Assembly (NCBI GenBank): GCA_009835325.1
Contig: VXWP01000039.1
Coordinates: forward strand, 58,586-122,585
Source of the DNA: Gemmatimonadota bacterium
GTDB lineage: Bacteria; JAAXHH01
Length of the DNA stretch: 64,000 nucleotides
Direction of reading: 5' to 3'
Shown here: positions 8,876 through 17,514 of the stretch, piece by piece
How the letters are laid out: each line of letters opens with the position of its first letter
Numbering within the stretch: the first letter of the stretch is position 1
The notes under the pieces: model-generated
What the model was told of the DNA's origin: nothing
The model's input: only the letters and a program-made list of their open reading frames with translations
Databases searched by the model: none
Program-made: the position numbers and the translations under genes

Positions 8876-9284
8876 GTACATGATCGTCGGTGGACATGCT
8901 TTGGCCCTTCACGGTTCGCCACGGTTCACCGGGGATCTGGATATATATTACAAAGCGGACACAGTGAACGCCGAGCGCATGGCCACAGTAATTGCGGAGT
9001 TCGGTTTTGGTGATCTGGGATTAACCGCGGATGATTTCCTGACTGCCGAATCGGTTCTGCAATTGGGTGTGCCTCCACGGCGGTTGGATTTCTTAAACTC
9101 ACTGACGGGCGTTTCGTGGAACGAAGCGCACACTGGGCGAGTGAAGGGTACATATGGTGATATCCAGGTTCATTACATCGGTCGTGACCAACTCATCAAG
9201 AACAAGCGGGCAACGGGGAGGCAACGGGACCTGGCGGACCTGGAGATGCTTGAAGGAACCTCAAGTGGTCTCGAAGGGGAGTAA
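8811..9284 (+). CDS. DUF6036-type nucleotidyltransferase
   Basis: 157 residues with the minimal nucleotidyltransferase core: YMIVGGHALALHG, then PRFTGDLDIYY, which supplies the two acidic metal ligands (DLD), and a third segment RRLDFLNSL. The start at 8811 is chosen because DFSALLALLNAHRVEYMIVGG is the family's normal N-terminus; it forces a 65-base overlap with the small gene upstream. Relatives include AbiEii/MNT-like toxins or antitoxins that modify tRNA or partner proteins with nucleotides. The pair is somewhat AT-richer than its surroundings and sits between unrelated housekeeping genes, compatible with acquisition. Confidence 0.82.
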   Translation: MAIKADPDFSALLALLNAHRVEYMIVGGHALALHGSPRFTGDLDIYYKADTVNAERMATVIAEFGFGDLGLTADDFLTAESVLQLGVPPRRLDFLNSLTGVSWNEAHTGRVKGTYGDIQVHYIGRDQLIKNKRATGRQRDLADLEMLEGTSSGLEGE

Positions 9285-9308
9285 CGTATTCCAATAAAGG
9301 AAACCACC

Positions 9309-9872
9309 ATGCGACGTTTATTCTTCCTGCTGGCGATGCCCTGTATGCTGGCGATACCCTTTCTGACGGCCGGCAAAGCTCAAGCCCAGGTTTCACTTGA
9401 AATCGAGGGGCATGCGACTTTCGCCCTGGAAGAACTGAGCAGGTTGGCGGACGGACAAGGGGTCGGCGGTCTGCTGACGGTTGTCTATCCGGTCCGGCCC
9501 TCAAGTATGTTCAATATCATCGGCAAAGCAGGCTTCAATCAATACGGCACCAAGTCTGGCGAGGTTGAGCGACGCGAAATCGTGAGAATCGTCGACTCGG
9601 TGTACCAGGGCATTCCGATCACCGCGGGCGCCAGGTTGTATTACGATCAGGACCGGTTATTCTACACCGAAGGACATTTGGGCCTGGAAATCAAGCGGGG
9701 TGACCTGGACCCATTCGACGATAAAGACCAGACTTTAACGATCCATCCAGTGCTGGCCATAGGCGCCGGTTTCTCCGTCTCCCCGAGACTGGCCCTGGTC
9801 GCATCGCTCGGCTTGAGCACGGATTTGTGGAGATATGCGAATCTGGGGGTCTCGGTTCGTTTCAGGGATTGA
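9309..9872 (+). CDS. Exported, probable outer-membrane barrel protein
   Basis: 187 residues; not assigned to a named family. A clear signal peptide (MRRLFFLLAMPCMLAIPFLTAGKAQAQ) is followed by alternating strands rich in Tyr, Gly and Val, such as ITAGARLYYDQDRLFYTEGHLGLEIKRG and LAIGAGFSVSPRLALVASLGLS, ending NLGVSVRFRD. This pattern suits a small eight-stranded barrel, though the last residue is Asp rather than Phe. AAAGGAAACCACC precedes the ATG. A bidirectional terminator lies about 80 bases downstream. Confidence 0.75.
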   Translation: MRRLFFLLAMPCMLAIPFLTAGKAQAQVSLEIEGHATFALEELSRLADGQGVGGLLTVVYPVRPSSMFNIIGKAGFNQYGTKSGEVERREIVRIVDSVYQGIPITAGARLYYDQDRLFYTEGHLGLEIKRGDLDPFDDKDQTLTIHPVLAIGAGFSVSPRLALVASLGLSTDLWRYANLGVSVRFRD

Positions 9873-9951
9873 TTGACCGGCGAGATTCCTGCACGCAGTT
9901 AGGGTAGCACGCCGCAGGCTTTCGTGCGCACCAATTGATTGAACATATAAA

Positions 9952-9988
9952 AACGCGGGACTCACCTCGAGCCCCGCGTTTCTGTTTT
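9952..9988. terminator. Bidirectional intrinsic terminator between converging genes
   Basis: AACGCGGG (9952-9959) and CCCGCGTT (9973-9980) form an 8-bp stem with a 13-nt loop. It is flanked by T-rich sequence on the right (TCTGTTTT) and A-rich sequence on the left (TATAAAA), so it can stop transcription from both the barrel gene and dnaK. Confidence 0.85.
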
Positions 9989-10058
9989 CAGAAAGAGACG
10001 CAGATACCAGCGGCTCCGCTCCATTCGTCTATGGCCGCCTGCCGCGCCCTCCCTCCCC

Positions 10059-12026
10059 TCAATTCACCACCTCGTAATCCGCGTCGATGGCGCCGTCTTT
10101 CTTCTTCTTCTGCGCCTGCGGATCGCCCTCCGGCTGAGCACCCGGCGGCGGACCCTGCGGACCGTCCTGCGGCCCCTCGGGACCGGCCGCGCCCGCCTGC
10201 GCAGCCTGGGCGGCGGCCTGTTCGGCCTGGGCCTGCTGGTAGAGGACTTCCGCGAGCTTCTGGGAAGCCTGGGTCAGCTTCTCGGTGGCCGCCTTGATGG
10301 CCGCCGGATCGCTGCCCTCCAGGGCCGTCTTCAACTCGGCTAGGGCCGCATCGATGGCGCCGCGGTCCTCTGCGGAAAGCTTGTCGCCGTGTTCTTCCAG
10401 CGACTTCTCCGTCGAGTACACGAGCTGGTCGGCCTGGTTGCGGGCTTCCACCTCTTCCTTCTTCTTCGAATCCTCGTCGGCGTGGGCCTCGGCGTCCTTG
10501 ACCATCTTGTCGATCTCGGCGTCCGACAGGCCGCTGGACGCCTCGATGCGGATCTGCTGCTCCTTGCCCGTGCCCATGTCCTTGGCCGAGACGTGGAGTA
10601 TGCCGTTCGCGTCGATGTCGAAGGTCACCTCGATCTGGGGCATGCCCCTGGGCGCCGGCGGGATGCCGTCCAGGTGGAACTTGCCCAGGGTCCGGTTGTA
10701 GAGGGCCATGTCGCGCTCGCCCTGGAGGACGTGCACCTCTACCGACGGCTGGTTGTCCGCCGCAGTAGAGAAGACCTGGCTCTTCTTCGTGGGGATCGTC
10801 GTGTTCCGGTCGATGAGCCGCGTGAAGACGCCGCCCAGGGTCTCGATGCCCAGCGACAGCGGCGTGACGTCGAGCAGTAGCACGTCCTTCACGTCACCCG
10901 AGAGCACCGCACCCTGGATCGCCGCGCCGATGGCCACGACTTCGTCCGGGTTCACGCCCCGGTTGGGCTCCTTGCCGAAGAGTTCCTTGACGATTTCCTG
11001 CACCTTGGGCATGCGCGTCGAGCCGCCCACGAGGACCACTTCGTCGATATCCGAAGCCGAGAGGCCCGCGTCGGAGATCGCCTGCCGGCACGGCGCTACC
11101 ACCCGCTGGACGAGCGGGTCCACGAGCTGCTCGAGCTGGGCCCGCGTCATGGTGCGGTTCAGGTGCTTGGGACCGGAGGCGTCCGCCGTGATGAAGGGCA
11201 GGGCCACTTCGGTCTGTCCCGCGGTCGAAAGCTCGCACTTGGCCTTCTCGGCTGCTTCCTTCAGTCTCTGCAGGGCCATGGCGTCGTTGCGGAGGTCGAT
11301 GCCGGCCTCCTTCTGGAACTCCTCCGCCAGGAAGTCCACCAGGGCATCGTCCAGGTCGTCCCCGCCCAGGTGGGTGTCCCCGTTGGTCGCCATAACCTCG
11401 AAGACGCCGTCACCGATCTCGAGGATCGAAATGTCGAAGGTGCCGCCGCCGAGGTCGAAGACCGCGATCTTCTCGTTGCTCTTCTTGTCGAGCCCGTAGG
11501 CCAGTGACGCGGCCGTCGGCTCGTTGATGATGCGCTTGACGTCCAGGCCGGCGATGCGTCCGGCGTCCTTGGTGGCCTGACGCTGGCTGTCGTTGAAATA
11601 GGCCGGTACGGTAATCACGGCCTCCGTGACGGTCTCGCCCAGATAGTCCTCGGCCGTCTGCTTCATCTTCTGCAGGACCGCCGCGGAGATCTCCGGGGGC
11701 GAGTACGTCTTGTCGCTGATCTGTATGCTGACCTGGCCGTTCGACCCTTCCACCACGCTGTAGGGCATGCGGGTGCGCTCGTCGGGCACCTCTTCGAAGC
11801 GGCGTCCCATGAACCGCTTGACGGAGTAAACCGTCGCGTCCGGGTTGGTGACTGCCTGGCGCTTGGCCGTCGCGCCGACGAGCCGCTCGCCGTCCTTCGA
11901 AAAGCCCACGACGGAGGAGGTGGTCCGGCTGCCTTCCGCGTTCGGCACCACGGTCGGTTCGCCGCCCTCCACCACCGCCACGCAGGAGTTGGTCGTGCCC
12001 AGGTCGATTCCAATGATCTTGCCCAT
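10059..12026 (-). CDS. dnaK: Molecular chaperone DnaK (Hsp70)
   Basis: 655 residues, normal for DnaK. The N-terminal ATPase starts [16 protein letters not shown] and has the phosphate-binding signature [12 protein letters not shown] and the adenosine motif [13 protein letters not shown]. The interdomain linker ([18 protein letters not shown]) leads into the peptide-binding domain. The tail is a long Gln/Ala/Pro/Gly-rich stretch ending DADYEVVN. It folds cytoplasmic client proteins with DnaJ and GrpE, which are not encoded nearby. An AGGAG lies upstream of the ATG. Hsp20 is encoded 211 nt upstream on the same strand. I saw no CIRCE element in the gap. Confidence 0.98.
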   Translation of the reverse strand: MGKIIGIDLGTTNSCVAVVEGGEPTVVPNAEGSRTTSSVVGFSKDGERLVGATAKRQAVTNPDATVYSVKRFMGRRFEEVPDERTRMPYSVVEGSNGQVSIQISDKTYSPPEISAAVLQKMKQTAEDYLGETVTEAVITVPAYFNDSQRQATKDAGRIAGLDVKRIINEPTAASLAYGLDKKSNEKIAVFDLGGGTFDISILEIGDGVFEVMATNGDTHLGGDDLDDALVDFLAEEFQKEAGIDLRNDAMALQRLKEAAEKAKCELSTAGQTEVALPFITADASGPKHLNRTMTRAQLEQLVDPLVQRVVAPCRQAISDAGLSASDIDEVVLVGGSTRMPKVQEIVKELFGKEPNRGVNPDEVVAIGAAIQGAVLSGDVKDVLLLDVTPLSLGIETLGGVFTRLIDRNTTIPTKKSQVFSTAADNQPSVEVHVLQGERDMALYNRTLGKFHLDGIPPAPRGMPQIEVTFDIDANGILHVSAKDMGTGKEQQIRIEASSGLSDAEIDKMVKDAEAHADEDSKKKEEVEARNQADQLVYSTEKSLEEHGDKLSAEDRGAIDAALAELKTALEGSDPAAIKAATEKLTQASQKLAEVLYQQAQAEQAAAQAAQAGAAGPEGPQDGPQGPPPGAQPEGDPQAQKKKKDGAIDADYEVVN

Positions 12027-12130
12027 GTGTTTCGCTCCTTAGAAACGGGTAAAGCCCGCCTCCGCATGGAGACGAGCCGTGCCCGCTTGCTTGATGAGGC
12101 AGGTGCTCCCGCCCCGGGTTTTAACGGAAC

Positions 12131-12180
12131 TGCTTGGACCTGCTTGGATCTGCTTGGACCTGCTTGGACCCGCTTGGACC
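12131..12180. repeat. Five tandem 10-bp repeats between hsp20 and dnaK
   Basis: Five head-to-tail copies of TGCTTGGACC, with single-base changes in unit 2 (GGATC end) and unit 5 (first base C). They are followed by GGTCC, which makes an inverted GGACC/GGTCC junction. They lie in the 211-nt gap upstream of dnaK, on the side from which dnaK is transcribed. Confidence 0.9.
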
Positions 12181-12237
12181 GGTCCAGTCCCCCGGTTGGA
12201 GGACCGGTCGGGTTCGTCCATTTCCGGCCACGCGGCC

Positions 12238-12660
12238 TCAGGCCACGGTGATCGGAATCTGCCTGGGCTGCGACTCCTTCGATTTCCGCAGCGTGAGGGT
12301 CATGACGCCGTCCTTGTACGTGGCGTCGATCGACTCGGTATCCACCGCGTCCGGCACCGGAAACGCGTGCTCGAACTTTCCGCGGGGCTGCTGCTCCGCG
12401 TCGCCGTTGAGACCGAAGGGACTCTTGCGCTCGCCGCTGATGGTGAGCACGCCCTTCTCCAGGCTGATCGACACATCCTCCGAAGCTACGCCCGGAAGGT
12501 CGACCGCGACCAGGTAGGCATCCTCGGTCTCGTGGGTGTCCACGCGAGGCGACCAGCGTGCCTGGAATCCGGACCTGAGCGGGAACGGCCGGAACAAGCC
12601 GTCGAGTTCGGTCCGCAGGTCATGCAGGTTCGCCAGCGGGAAAATGGTTGTCGCTCTCAT
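12238..12660 (-). CDS. Small heat-shock protein, Hsp20/alpha-crystallin family
   Basis: 140 residues from the ATG at 12660, chosen because AAAGGAGGAGCATC sits directly upstream; the frame is open further but without a ribosome site. The alpha-crystallin domain is intact: VDTHETEDAYLVAVDLPGVASEDVSISLEKGVLTISGERK, and the C-terminal IPITVA carries the I-x-I/V motif that links subunits into oligomers. It holds unfolding proteins for refolding by DnaK, whose gene follows on the same strand. Together with the sigma factor upstream and divergent, this forms a stress block. Confidence 0.94.
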   Translation of the reverse strand: MRATTIFPLANLHDLRTELDGLFRPFPLRSGFQARWSPRVDTHETEDAYLVAVDLPGVASEDVSISLEKGVLTISGERKSPFGLNGDAEQQPRGKFEHAFPVPDAVDTESIDATYKDGVMTLTLRKSKESQPRQIPITVA

Positions 12661-13048
12661 GATGCTCCTCCTTTTAAGGTAACCAACTGACCTCTTCACA
12701 ATCTCTCTACAATCTCTTTGCCGCCTTTCGGAACCGAATGGCCATCCCCGGCGTACATTAGTTTAGAAACGCGGGTGATGCGGCAGTTCCGTCATCTGCA
12801 ACATAGTTAGCGCAAAGAGCGTGCCAGTTCGAAAGGATGCATCCTAAAGAAAGTAAGGGGAACACCGTAAGTCGTTGAATTTGATCCGGTTAGTTTGAAT
12901 AAAAAAAGCGCAAGATTTGTATGATGAAAACTGACTAATCTGAGTAAGAGCAAATTGAATATGCCAAATTGGCAGAACATGACAAAATGGCATATCGCGA
13001 CTGCCAACAATAAAATGCGCAACTGGGCTGGCAGGGAGGTGATTTGGA
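12661..13048. other. 388-base AT-rich gap upstream of hsp20 and the sigma gene
   Basis: This divergent intergenic stretch must hold the promoters of hsp20 (leftward) and the sigma gene (rightward). The half nearest the sigma gene is distinctly AT-rich. It contains a perfect odd palindrome TGCCAA-A-TTGGCA at 12962-12974 and further TGGCA/TGCCA half-sites to about 13010. A TTGAAT (12895) and TATGAT (12920) pair has a 19-nt spacer, which is long for a promoter. I see no coding frame. Confidence 0.5.
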
Positions 13049-13915
13049 ATGAAACTGACCACAAAGGTTCAGGTCAGGGATGACGAGTCGCTCGACTTGT
13101 ACCTGAAAGAGATCGGCGATACGGAACTGCTCACGCCCGAGGATGAGGAGGAACTGGCCCGCCGCATCCGGGACGGCGATGAGAAGGCGCTGGAGACCAT
13201 GATTCACGCGAACCTGCGTTTCGTCGTCGTGGTCGCCAAGCAGTACCAGAACCAGGGCCTTGCCCTTTCCGATCTGATCAGCGAGGGGAATATCGGCCTG
13301 ATGAAAGCCGCGCGCCGTTTCGACGAGAAGAAGGGGTTCAAGTTTATCTCCTACGCCGTCTGGTGGATCCGTCAGGCAATCCTCCACGCGCTGGCCGAGC
13401 AGGCCCGGCTGATTCGGCTGCCCGTCAACAAGATCGAGGAACTGCGCCGGATCGAGCGTTCCATCAAGAAGCGTGAAGCCGAAATGGCCCAGGCCGGGGA
13501 AACCTCCAGTGACGGAGGCGACGAGGGCGAAGAGCGGAGTTACGGCAAGGGACGTCATCCCGCCCTGCCGGAATGGGCGAGCACGCCGCTTTCGCTGGAC
13601 GCGCCGGTGGGCGATCAGGATGCCTACACCCTGATGGACCGGCTCCGGGACCAGGACAGCAAGATGCCTGACGATGCACTGCAGGAAGAGCTGCTGCGGA
13701 CGGAAGTGAGGCGTGCGGTTTCGAACCTGACCGATCGCGAGAGCGAGGTGTTGAACCTGTACTTCGGCCTGAACTCGGACCGGGCGTACACGCTGGAAGA
13801 GATCGGGGTGCGTTTTGGCCTGACGCGGGAACGGATCCGCCAGATCAAGCAGAAGGCCATCAACAAGCTGCGCCATACCCGCCACGGCAGCCGGCTGGCC
13901 GCCTACGCGGATTAA
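13049..13915 (+). CDS. Primary-type sigma-70 factor with a degenerate region 3
   Basis: 288 residues, preceded by GGGAGGTGATTTGGA. Region 1.2 (LDLYLKEIGDTELLTPEDEEELA), region 2 with the core-binding and -10-reading helices (ANLRFVVVVAKQYQNQGL, GFKFISYAVWWIRQAI) and region 4 (YTLEEIGVRFGLTRERIRQIKQKAINKLR) are all strong. Between about residues 150 and 190 the usual region 3 helices are replaced by a Gly/Glu/Ser-rich stretch. Region 1.1 is absent, as in the short RpoD proteins of FCB bacteria. It directs RNA polymerase to promoters, either as the main sigma or as a group 2 sigma. Its place beside hsp20/dnaK suggests stress expression, but that is inference. Confidence 0.92.
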   Translation: MKLTTKVQVRDDESLDLYLKEIGDTELLTPEDEEELARRIRDGDEKALETMIHANLRFVVVVAKQYQNQGLALSDLISEGNIGLMKAARRFDEKKGFKFISYAVWWIRQAILHALAEQARLIRLPVNKIEELRRIERSIKKREAEMAQAGETSSDGGDEGEERSYGKGRHPALPEWASTPLSLDAPVGDQDAYTLMDRLRDQDSKMPDDALQEELLRTEVRRAVSNLTDRESEVLNLYFGLNSDRAYTLEEIGVRFGLTRERIRQIKQKAINKLRHTRHGSRLAAYAD

Positions 13916-14064
13916 GTGGAGCCGGCTAAAACTGCGGCGTCGCGTGAACTCTTGAACGGACTAGACATGATCCGTCTGCCATTGCCCCGGCAGGAGTTCA
14001 CCGGCGCCTTTTTTGTTGGTTATTCCGACGTAACAGGTATTGGTCTTCTTGGTAGACTGCAGTG

Positions 14065-15114
14065 TTATGTGGGAGAATCGGACTGGATGATTTGTATTTC
14101 CAGGTCTGGGTATCTTGATGTCAGAGACTCAGCAGCGTTTATTGCGCCTTCTGTTGTCCACTGATTGGTTAAAGCGTATGTTTTTCCATCTACTTCGAAC
14201 AACTCACCTTTGTCAATAAAGAACCGTCTCGGTCTGTCTTTAGTTATATTTCGCAGTTCACGCCTGAATTCTACCGAACTGACGCTTCTTTCGATTACGT
14301 GAAACGGGTTTGGCTTCACCTTTTCAATTGAAGAAACCACCTCTTCAATAGGCTTTCCCTTTGAAATCACGTATCGTGTGATATGATGTATCATCTTACG
14401 ACTGCTTAGGTTTGGCTGTTGATTTCCTTCCGTTGTAACCTCAAAACGTACCGTATCCCTCGACCTCTTTCTCGCCTCCCGCTCTTTCATCGTTTTCTCT
14501 CGAATCCTCACCTGATATTCCTCTGCTTCCGGCAAAGGAATGAGCGTCTGGATATCAAGAAACAAGCCGTCTTGACTTAGGTACGGATTCATTCTAACAC
14601 AACGAATATCCAAACCGAAATTGTTTAACCACATGACAGAAGTACAAAGTTCTTTGGAGAATTCCGCTGACGCCAGAACGATTTTAACATCCTGAGCGAA
14701 TTCATCTTTAGGTTCTTCCCAACCCAGAAACTCCAATAGACTTTCTTCAGGATTGATCTCACTTTCGTTCTTTCTCAGGTAAGAACCATACGTATCCACA
14801 AGCTTATCGAATGTCAGTGTAGAAATCATCGCTGCATATCTCAGTGCCTGTAGATCCATGTAACCGCCATCGGTGGTACGTTTGAGTTCGATCACAACCA
14901 GATCCGCGTTTTTGTCGATGCCCAGAAGATCAATTCTATTCTTTCTGTCCTCCCAGTCGCCGAATTCCTCACTCACGATCAGAGTGTCAGGTGAAATTGC
15001 ATCGATTTGAGACTTCAACATCTGCTGCAAATCGAACTCTCTCAGCCCCTGATTCTCAAATGTAGTCTCATCAAGTCGAACGATTTGTTGGTCCTGTACT
15101 TTGTAAAGTGGCAT
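14065..15114 (-). CDS. PD-(D/E)XK nuclease candidate (DUF91/NucS-like)
   Basis: 349 residues in an AT-richer patch unlike its neighbours, suggesting horizontal origin. The N-terminal third has the nuclease core: RIDLLGIDKNADLVVIELKR gives Asp62 and the E76-x-K78 pair, with an upstream Glu (EEFGDWEDRKN) and a following Gln/Arg helix (YMDLQALRYAAMIS). The C-terminal 180 residues are not recognised. Relatives cut branched, mismatched or foreign DNA. No methyltransferase or helicase lies next to it, so a stand-alone defence or repair nuclease is possible. The 96-nt gap to the upstream thioredoxin-like gene does not demand cotranscription. Confidence 0.75.
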   Translation of the reverse strand: MPLYKVQDQQIVRLDETTFENQGLREFDLQQMLKSQIDAISPDTLIVSEEFGDWEDRKNRIDLLGIDKNADLVVIELKRTTDGGYMDLQALRYAAMISTLTFDKLVDTYGSYLRKNESEINPEESLLEFLGWEEPKDEFAQDVKIVLASAEFSKELCTSVMWLNNFGLDIRCVRMNPYLSQDGLFLDIQTLIPLPEAEEYQVRIREKTMKEREARKRSRDTVRFEVTTEGNQQPNLSSRKMIHHITRYVISKGKPIEEVVSSIEKVKPNPFHVIERSVSSVEFRRELRNITKDRPRRFFIDKGELFEVDGKTYALTNQWTTEGAINAAESLTSRYPDLEIQIIQSDSPT

Positions 15115-15210
15115 GGAAACCTTTAAGTTGAGGAATCGAAACCATACGGTGGGTCCGAGTCATGATTCCCGGAACACATTGTAAATTGAATTAAGAATCC
15201 AATGCAGTGT

Positions 15211-15819
15211 TTATTTCTCGCTGCGCTTCTCCCGCTCCATGTACATGTCGAAGTCCATCTTCTCATACCATCCGCCTTCGACGAATCGCAACATGGGCGC
15301 GAAGAGATCGGGACCGTAGTATCCCTTGACGGGCAGGAGGGGACGGCCATCCGAGGTGAGAAACCACGTGGTGGGATAGCTGCCCACCTGGAACATCAGG
15401 GCCACCTGGTATTCCGTCAGGGTCTGGCCCTGGATGGTCAGCGGTTGGGAGGATTCCGCGTTCAGCTTTACCGGGATGAAGGATTTGCTCAGTTGCTTCA
15501 GGACGGCCTCGTCGCGGTAGGTCTTCTCGTTCATCCTTCTGCAGTTTGGACACCAGTCGGTGTAGAAGTTGACGATGATGAGCTTGCCGGACTCCTTTGC
15601 CAGCGCCAGGGCCTTGTCGAGCCGTTGCCAGTCGGGTTCGGCCGGCTTCTTCTCATTGACTTCGCCAGCCGTGGCGACCGGAACGCCAATGGTCGCACCG
15701 GCACCGATCGCCATGCAGAACATGACCACGAGGAAGGCCGCAAGGGCGGCACCTGGCCGTCCTCCTGTGTAACTTCTCACGGACCGCGTTTCGATAACTA
15801 CTGATTGCCTGGACGGCAT
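15211..15819 (-). CDS. Exported thioredoxin-fold protein (CPNC active site)
   Basis: 202 residues. A long N-terminal region with a hydrophobic helix (about 24-48, AALAAFLVVMFCMAIGAGATIG) serves as signal or anchor. It is followed by a thioredoxin-like domain with IIVNFYTDWCPNCRRM and the cis-Pro segment VGSYPTTWFL. A WCxxC site followed by RM resembles the DsbD gamma domain and thioredoxin_7 family, so it likely passes electrons to, or reduces, periplasmic thiols. The start could lie further in, since the first 22 residues are not hydrophobic. No cytochrome or DsbD gene is adjacent. Confidence 0.83.
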   Translation of the reverse strand: MPSRQSVVIETRSVRSYTGGRPGAALAAFLVVMFCMAIGAGATIGVPVATAGEVNEKKPAEPDWQRLDKALALAKESGKLIIVNFYTDWCPNCRRMNEKTYRDEAVLKQLSKSFIPVKLNAESSQPLTIQGQTLTEYQVALMFQVGSYPTTWFLTSDGRPLLPVKGYYGPDLFAPMLRFVEGGWYEKMDFDMYMEREKRSEK

Positions 15820-16097
15820 AGATCGGAATCCCGGATGGGTAGGTAGTAATCGTCTTGTTTTCTTAAATCATCTTTCCGCTTAACCTACCGTTTCCACGCC
15901 GAAAGTCAAGCCGAAACCCCTCCGCCGCGCCGACGAGATAGGCCTTGTCATCCCCCTCTATTCCCTCCATATTGTAGGGATTCGGCAGACTTCAATTAGT
16001 GCGAAACGCCATTCAGTTGCAGCGTAATGAACGCACTTCCGAAACCCCGGTGCAGCCGTCAATTCCGGTGCACGGCGGTTTCTGCGGGACGACCTCC

Positions 16098-17411
16098 ATG
16101 ACCAAGCTCGAAACATCCTATCGGCAGGCCTTCGGCCAGTCGGCCGCGCTGTACGAGCGCGCGCTCGAGCGGTTCCCCAACGGGGTGACCCACGACGGCC
16201 GGTTCATGCGCCCCTTCCCGGTATACATCGACCGCGCCCACGGGTCGCGCAAGTGGTCGGTGGAAGGCCGGGAGATCATCGACTACTGGATGGGGCACGG
16301 ATCCCTGATCCTGGGGCACAGTCACCCGGTGATCGTCGAAGCGATCGCGGAGCAGGCAGCCAGGGGCACCCACTACGGCGCCTGCCACGCACTCGAGATC
16401 GAATGGGCGGACATGATCCGGCAGCTCATGCCCTCCGCGGAGACGGTCCGCTTCGTTTCTTCCGGCACGGAAGCCACGCTCATGGCCATCCGGCTGGCGC
16501 GGACCTTCACGGGACGGCGCAAGGTCATCAAGTTCCGGGGGCATTACCACGGCTGGCATGACCAGGTGCTGGACGGGGTCGGACCGGGGAACAAACAACC
16601 CATGCCGGGCGTGTTGCGGGAGGTGTTCGATACGCTGATCAGCCTGCCGGAGGTCAACCTGGACCGCGTGGCGGACATCCTCAGGCGCGACAACGACGTC
16701 GCCTGCCTCATCCTGGAACCGACGGGCGCCATGTTCGGCGGCGTGGAACTGTCCGACGACATCGTCCCGGGCCTGCGGGAGCTCACCGAGCGGCACGGCG
16801 TGATCTTCGTCATGGACGAGGTGGTCACGGGGTTCCGGTGTGCACCGGGCGGTGCGCAGGAGCATTACGGGATCCGGCCGGACCTGAGTACGCTGGCCAA
16901 GATCGTGGCCGCGGGCTTGAATGGCGGCGCCCTGGTGGGTCGCGCGGACATCATGGAACTGCTGGAACTTCGCGACGACGCGGAGTGGCAGACCGACAAG
17001 AAGATGCTGCACTACGGGACCTTCAACGCGAACCCCCTTTCCGCGGCTGCGGGCATCGCCATGCTCCGGCGCATCGCCGACGGCCGCGACATCGCCGTGG
17101 CCAACGAACTGGCGGCGGAGCTGCGCAAGCGCATGACGGAGGTGCTGGCCGCCAACGGGCTGGACGACTGGCGGGTCTACGGCTCCTTCTCCGGGTTCAA
17201 GATCCTGTCGGCGGGAACGGCCACCGCTGACCGCCGGGGCGACGCTGACCTGCTCCACGCCATACGCCAGGCTTTGCTCCTGAACGGCGTGGACTGCATG
17301 GGGGTCGACGGCCTCACTTCTTCGGTCCATACCACCGAGGACGTGGAACGCACGGCCGAGGCCTTTGACGGTGCGATTTCGCTGCTTAAGCGGGACGGGA
17401 TAATCCCATGA
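16098..17411 (+). CDS. PLP-dependent class III aminotransferase, GSA-aminomutase-like
   Basis: 437 residues from the ATG at 16098; a GTG at 15999 would add 33 atypical residues. It aligns with glutamate-1-semialdehyde aminomutase relatives: FPNGVTHDGR at the N-terminus, the IDYWMGHGSLILGHSHP block, SSGTEATLMAIRLAR (PLP phosphate contact), VIFVMDEVVTGFR (Asp to the PLP nitrogen) and Lys268 in TLAKIVAAGLNGGAL as the Schiff-base lysine. True HemL has a GG(G/A)LPVGA segment after that Lys; here AAGLNGGAL differs, and no heme gene is nearby. So it may be a 2,1-aminomutase or omega-transaminase for another substrate. Confidence 0.85.
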   Translation: MTKLETSYRQAFGQSAALYERALERFPNGVTHDGRFMRPFPVYIDRAHGSRKWSVEGREIIDYWMGHGSLILGHSHPVIVEAIAEQAARGTHYGACHALEIEWADMIRQLMPSAETVRFVSSGTEATLMAIRLARTFTGRRKVIKFRGHYHGWHDQVLDGVGPGNKQPMPGVLREVFDTLISLPEVNLDRVADILRRDNDVACLILEPTGAMFGGVELSDDIVPGLRELTERHGVIFVMDEVVTGFRCAPGGAQEHYGIRPDLSTLAKIVAAGLNGGALVGRADIMELLELRDDAEWQTDKKMLHYGTFNANPLSAAAGIAMLRRIADGRDIAVANELAAELRKRMTEVLAANGLDDWRVYGSFSGFKILSAGTATADRRGDADLLHAIRQALLLNGVDCMGVDGLTSSVHTTEDVERTAEAFDGAISLLKRDGIIP

Positions 17412-17514
17412 CAGTGGGGATAATCCCTTGACAGCAGGGGGGCCGGCGCGTAGGTTGCGCCGGTGTTAAACAAGCCGTTTTAATCCAACGATTCGATCAA
17501 GGAGAACAGACATC

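Noticed and set aside
8926-9153. Short minus-strand frames inside the nucleotidyltransferase gene
   Set aside because: Antisense shadows of a gene with a clear catalytic motif.
12027-12237. CIRCE (HrcA) element before dnaK
   Set aside because: No TTAGCACTC-N9-GAGTGCTAA-like inverted repeat could be found in the gap; only the 10-bp tandem repeats are present.
13916-14164. An 82-residue frame after the sigma gene
   Set aside because: It starts at the sigma stop, has no ribosome site, and its end overlaps the nuclease gene in antisense.
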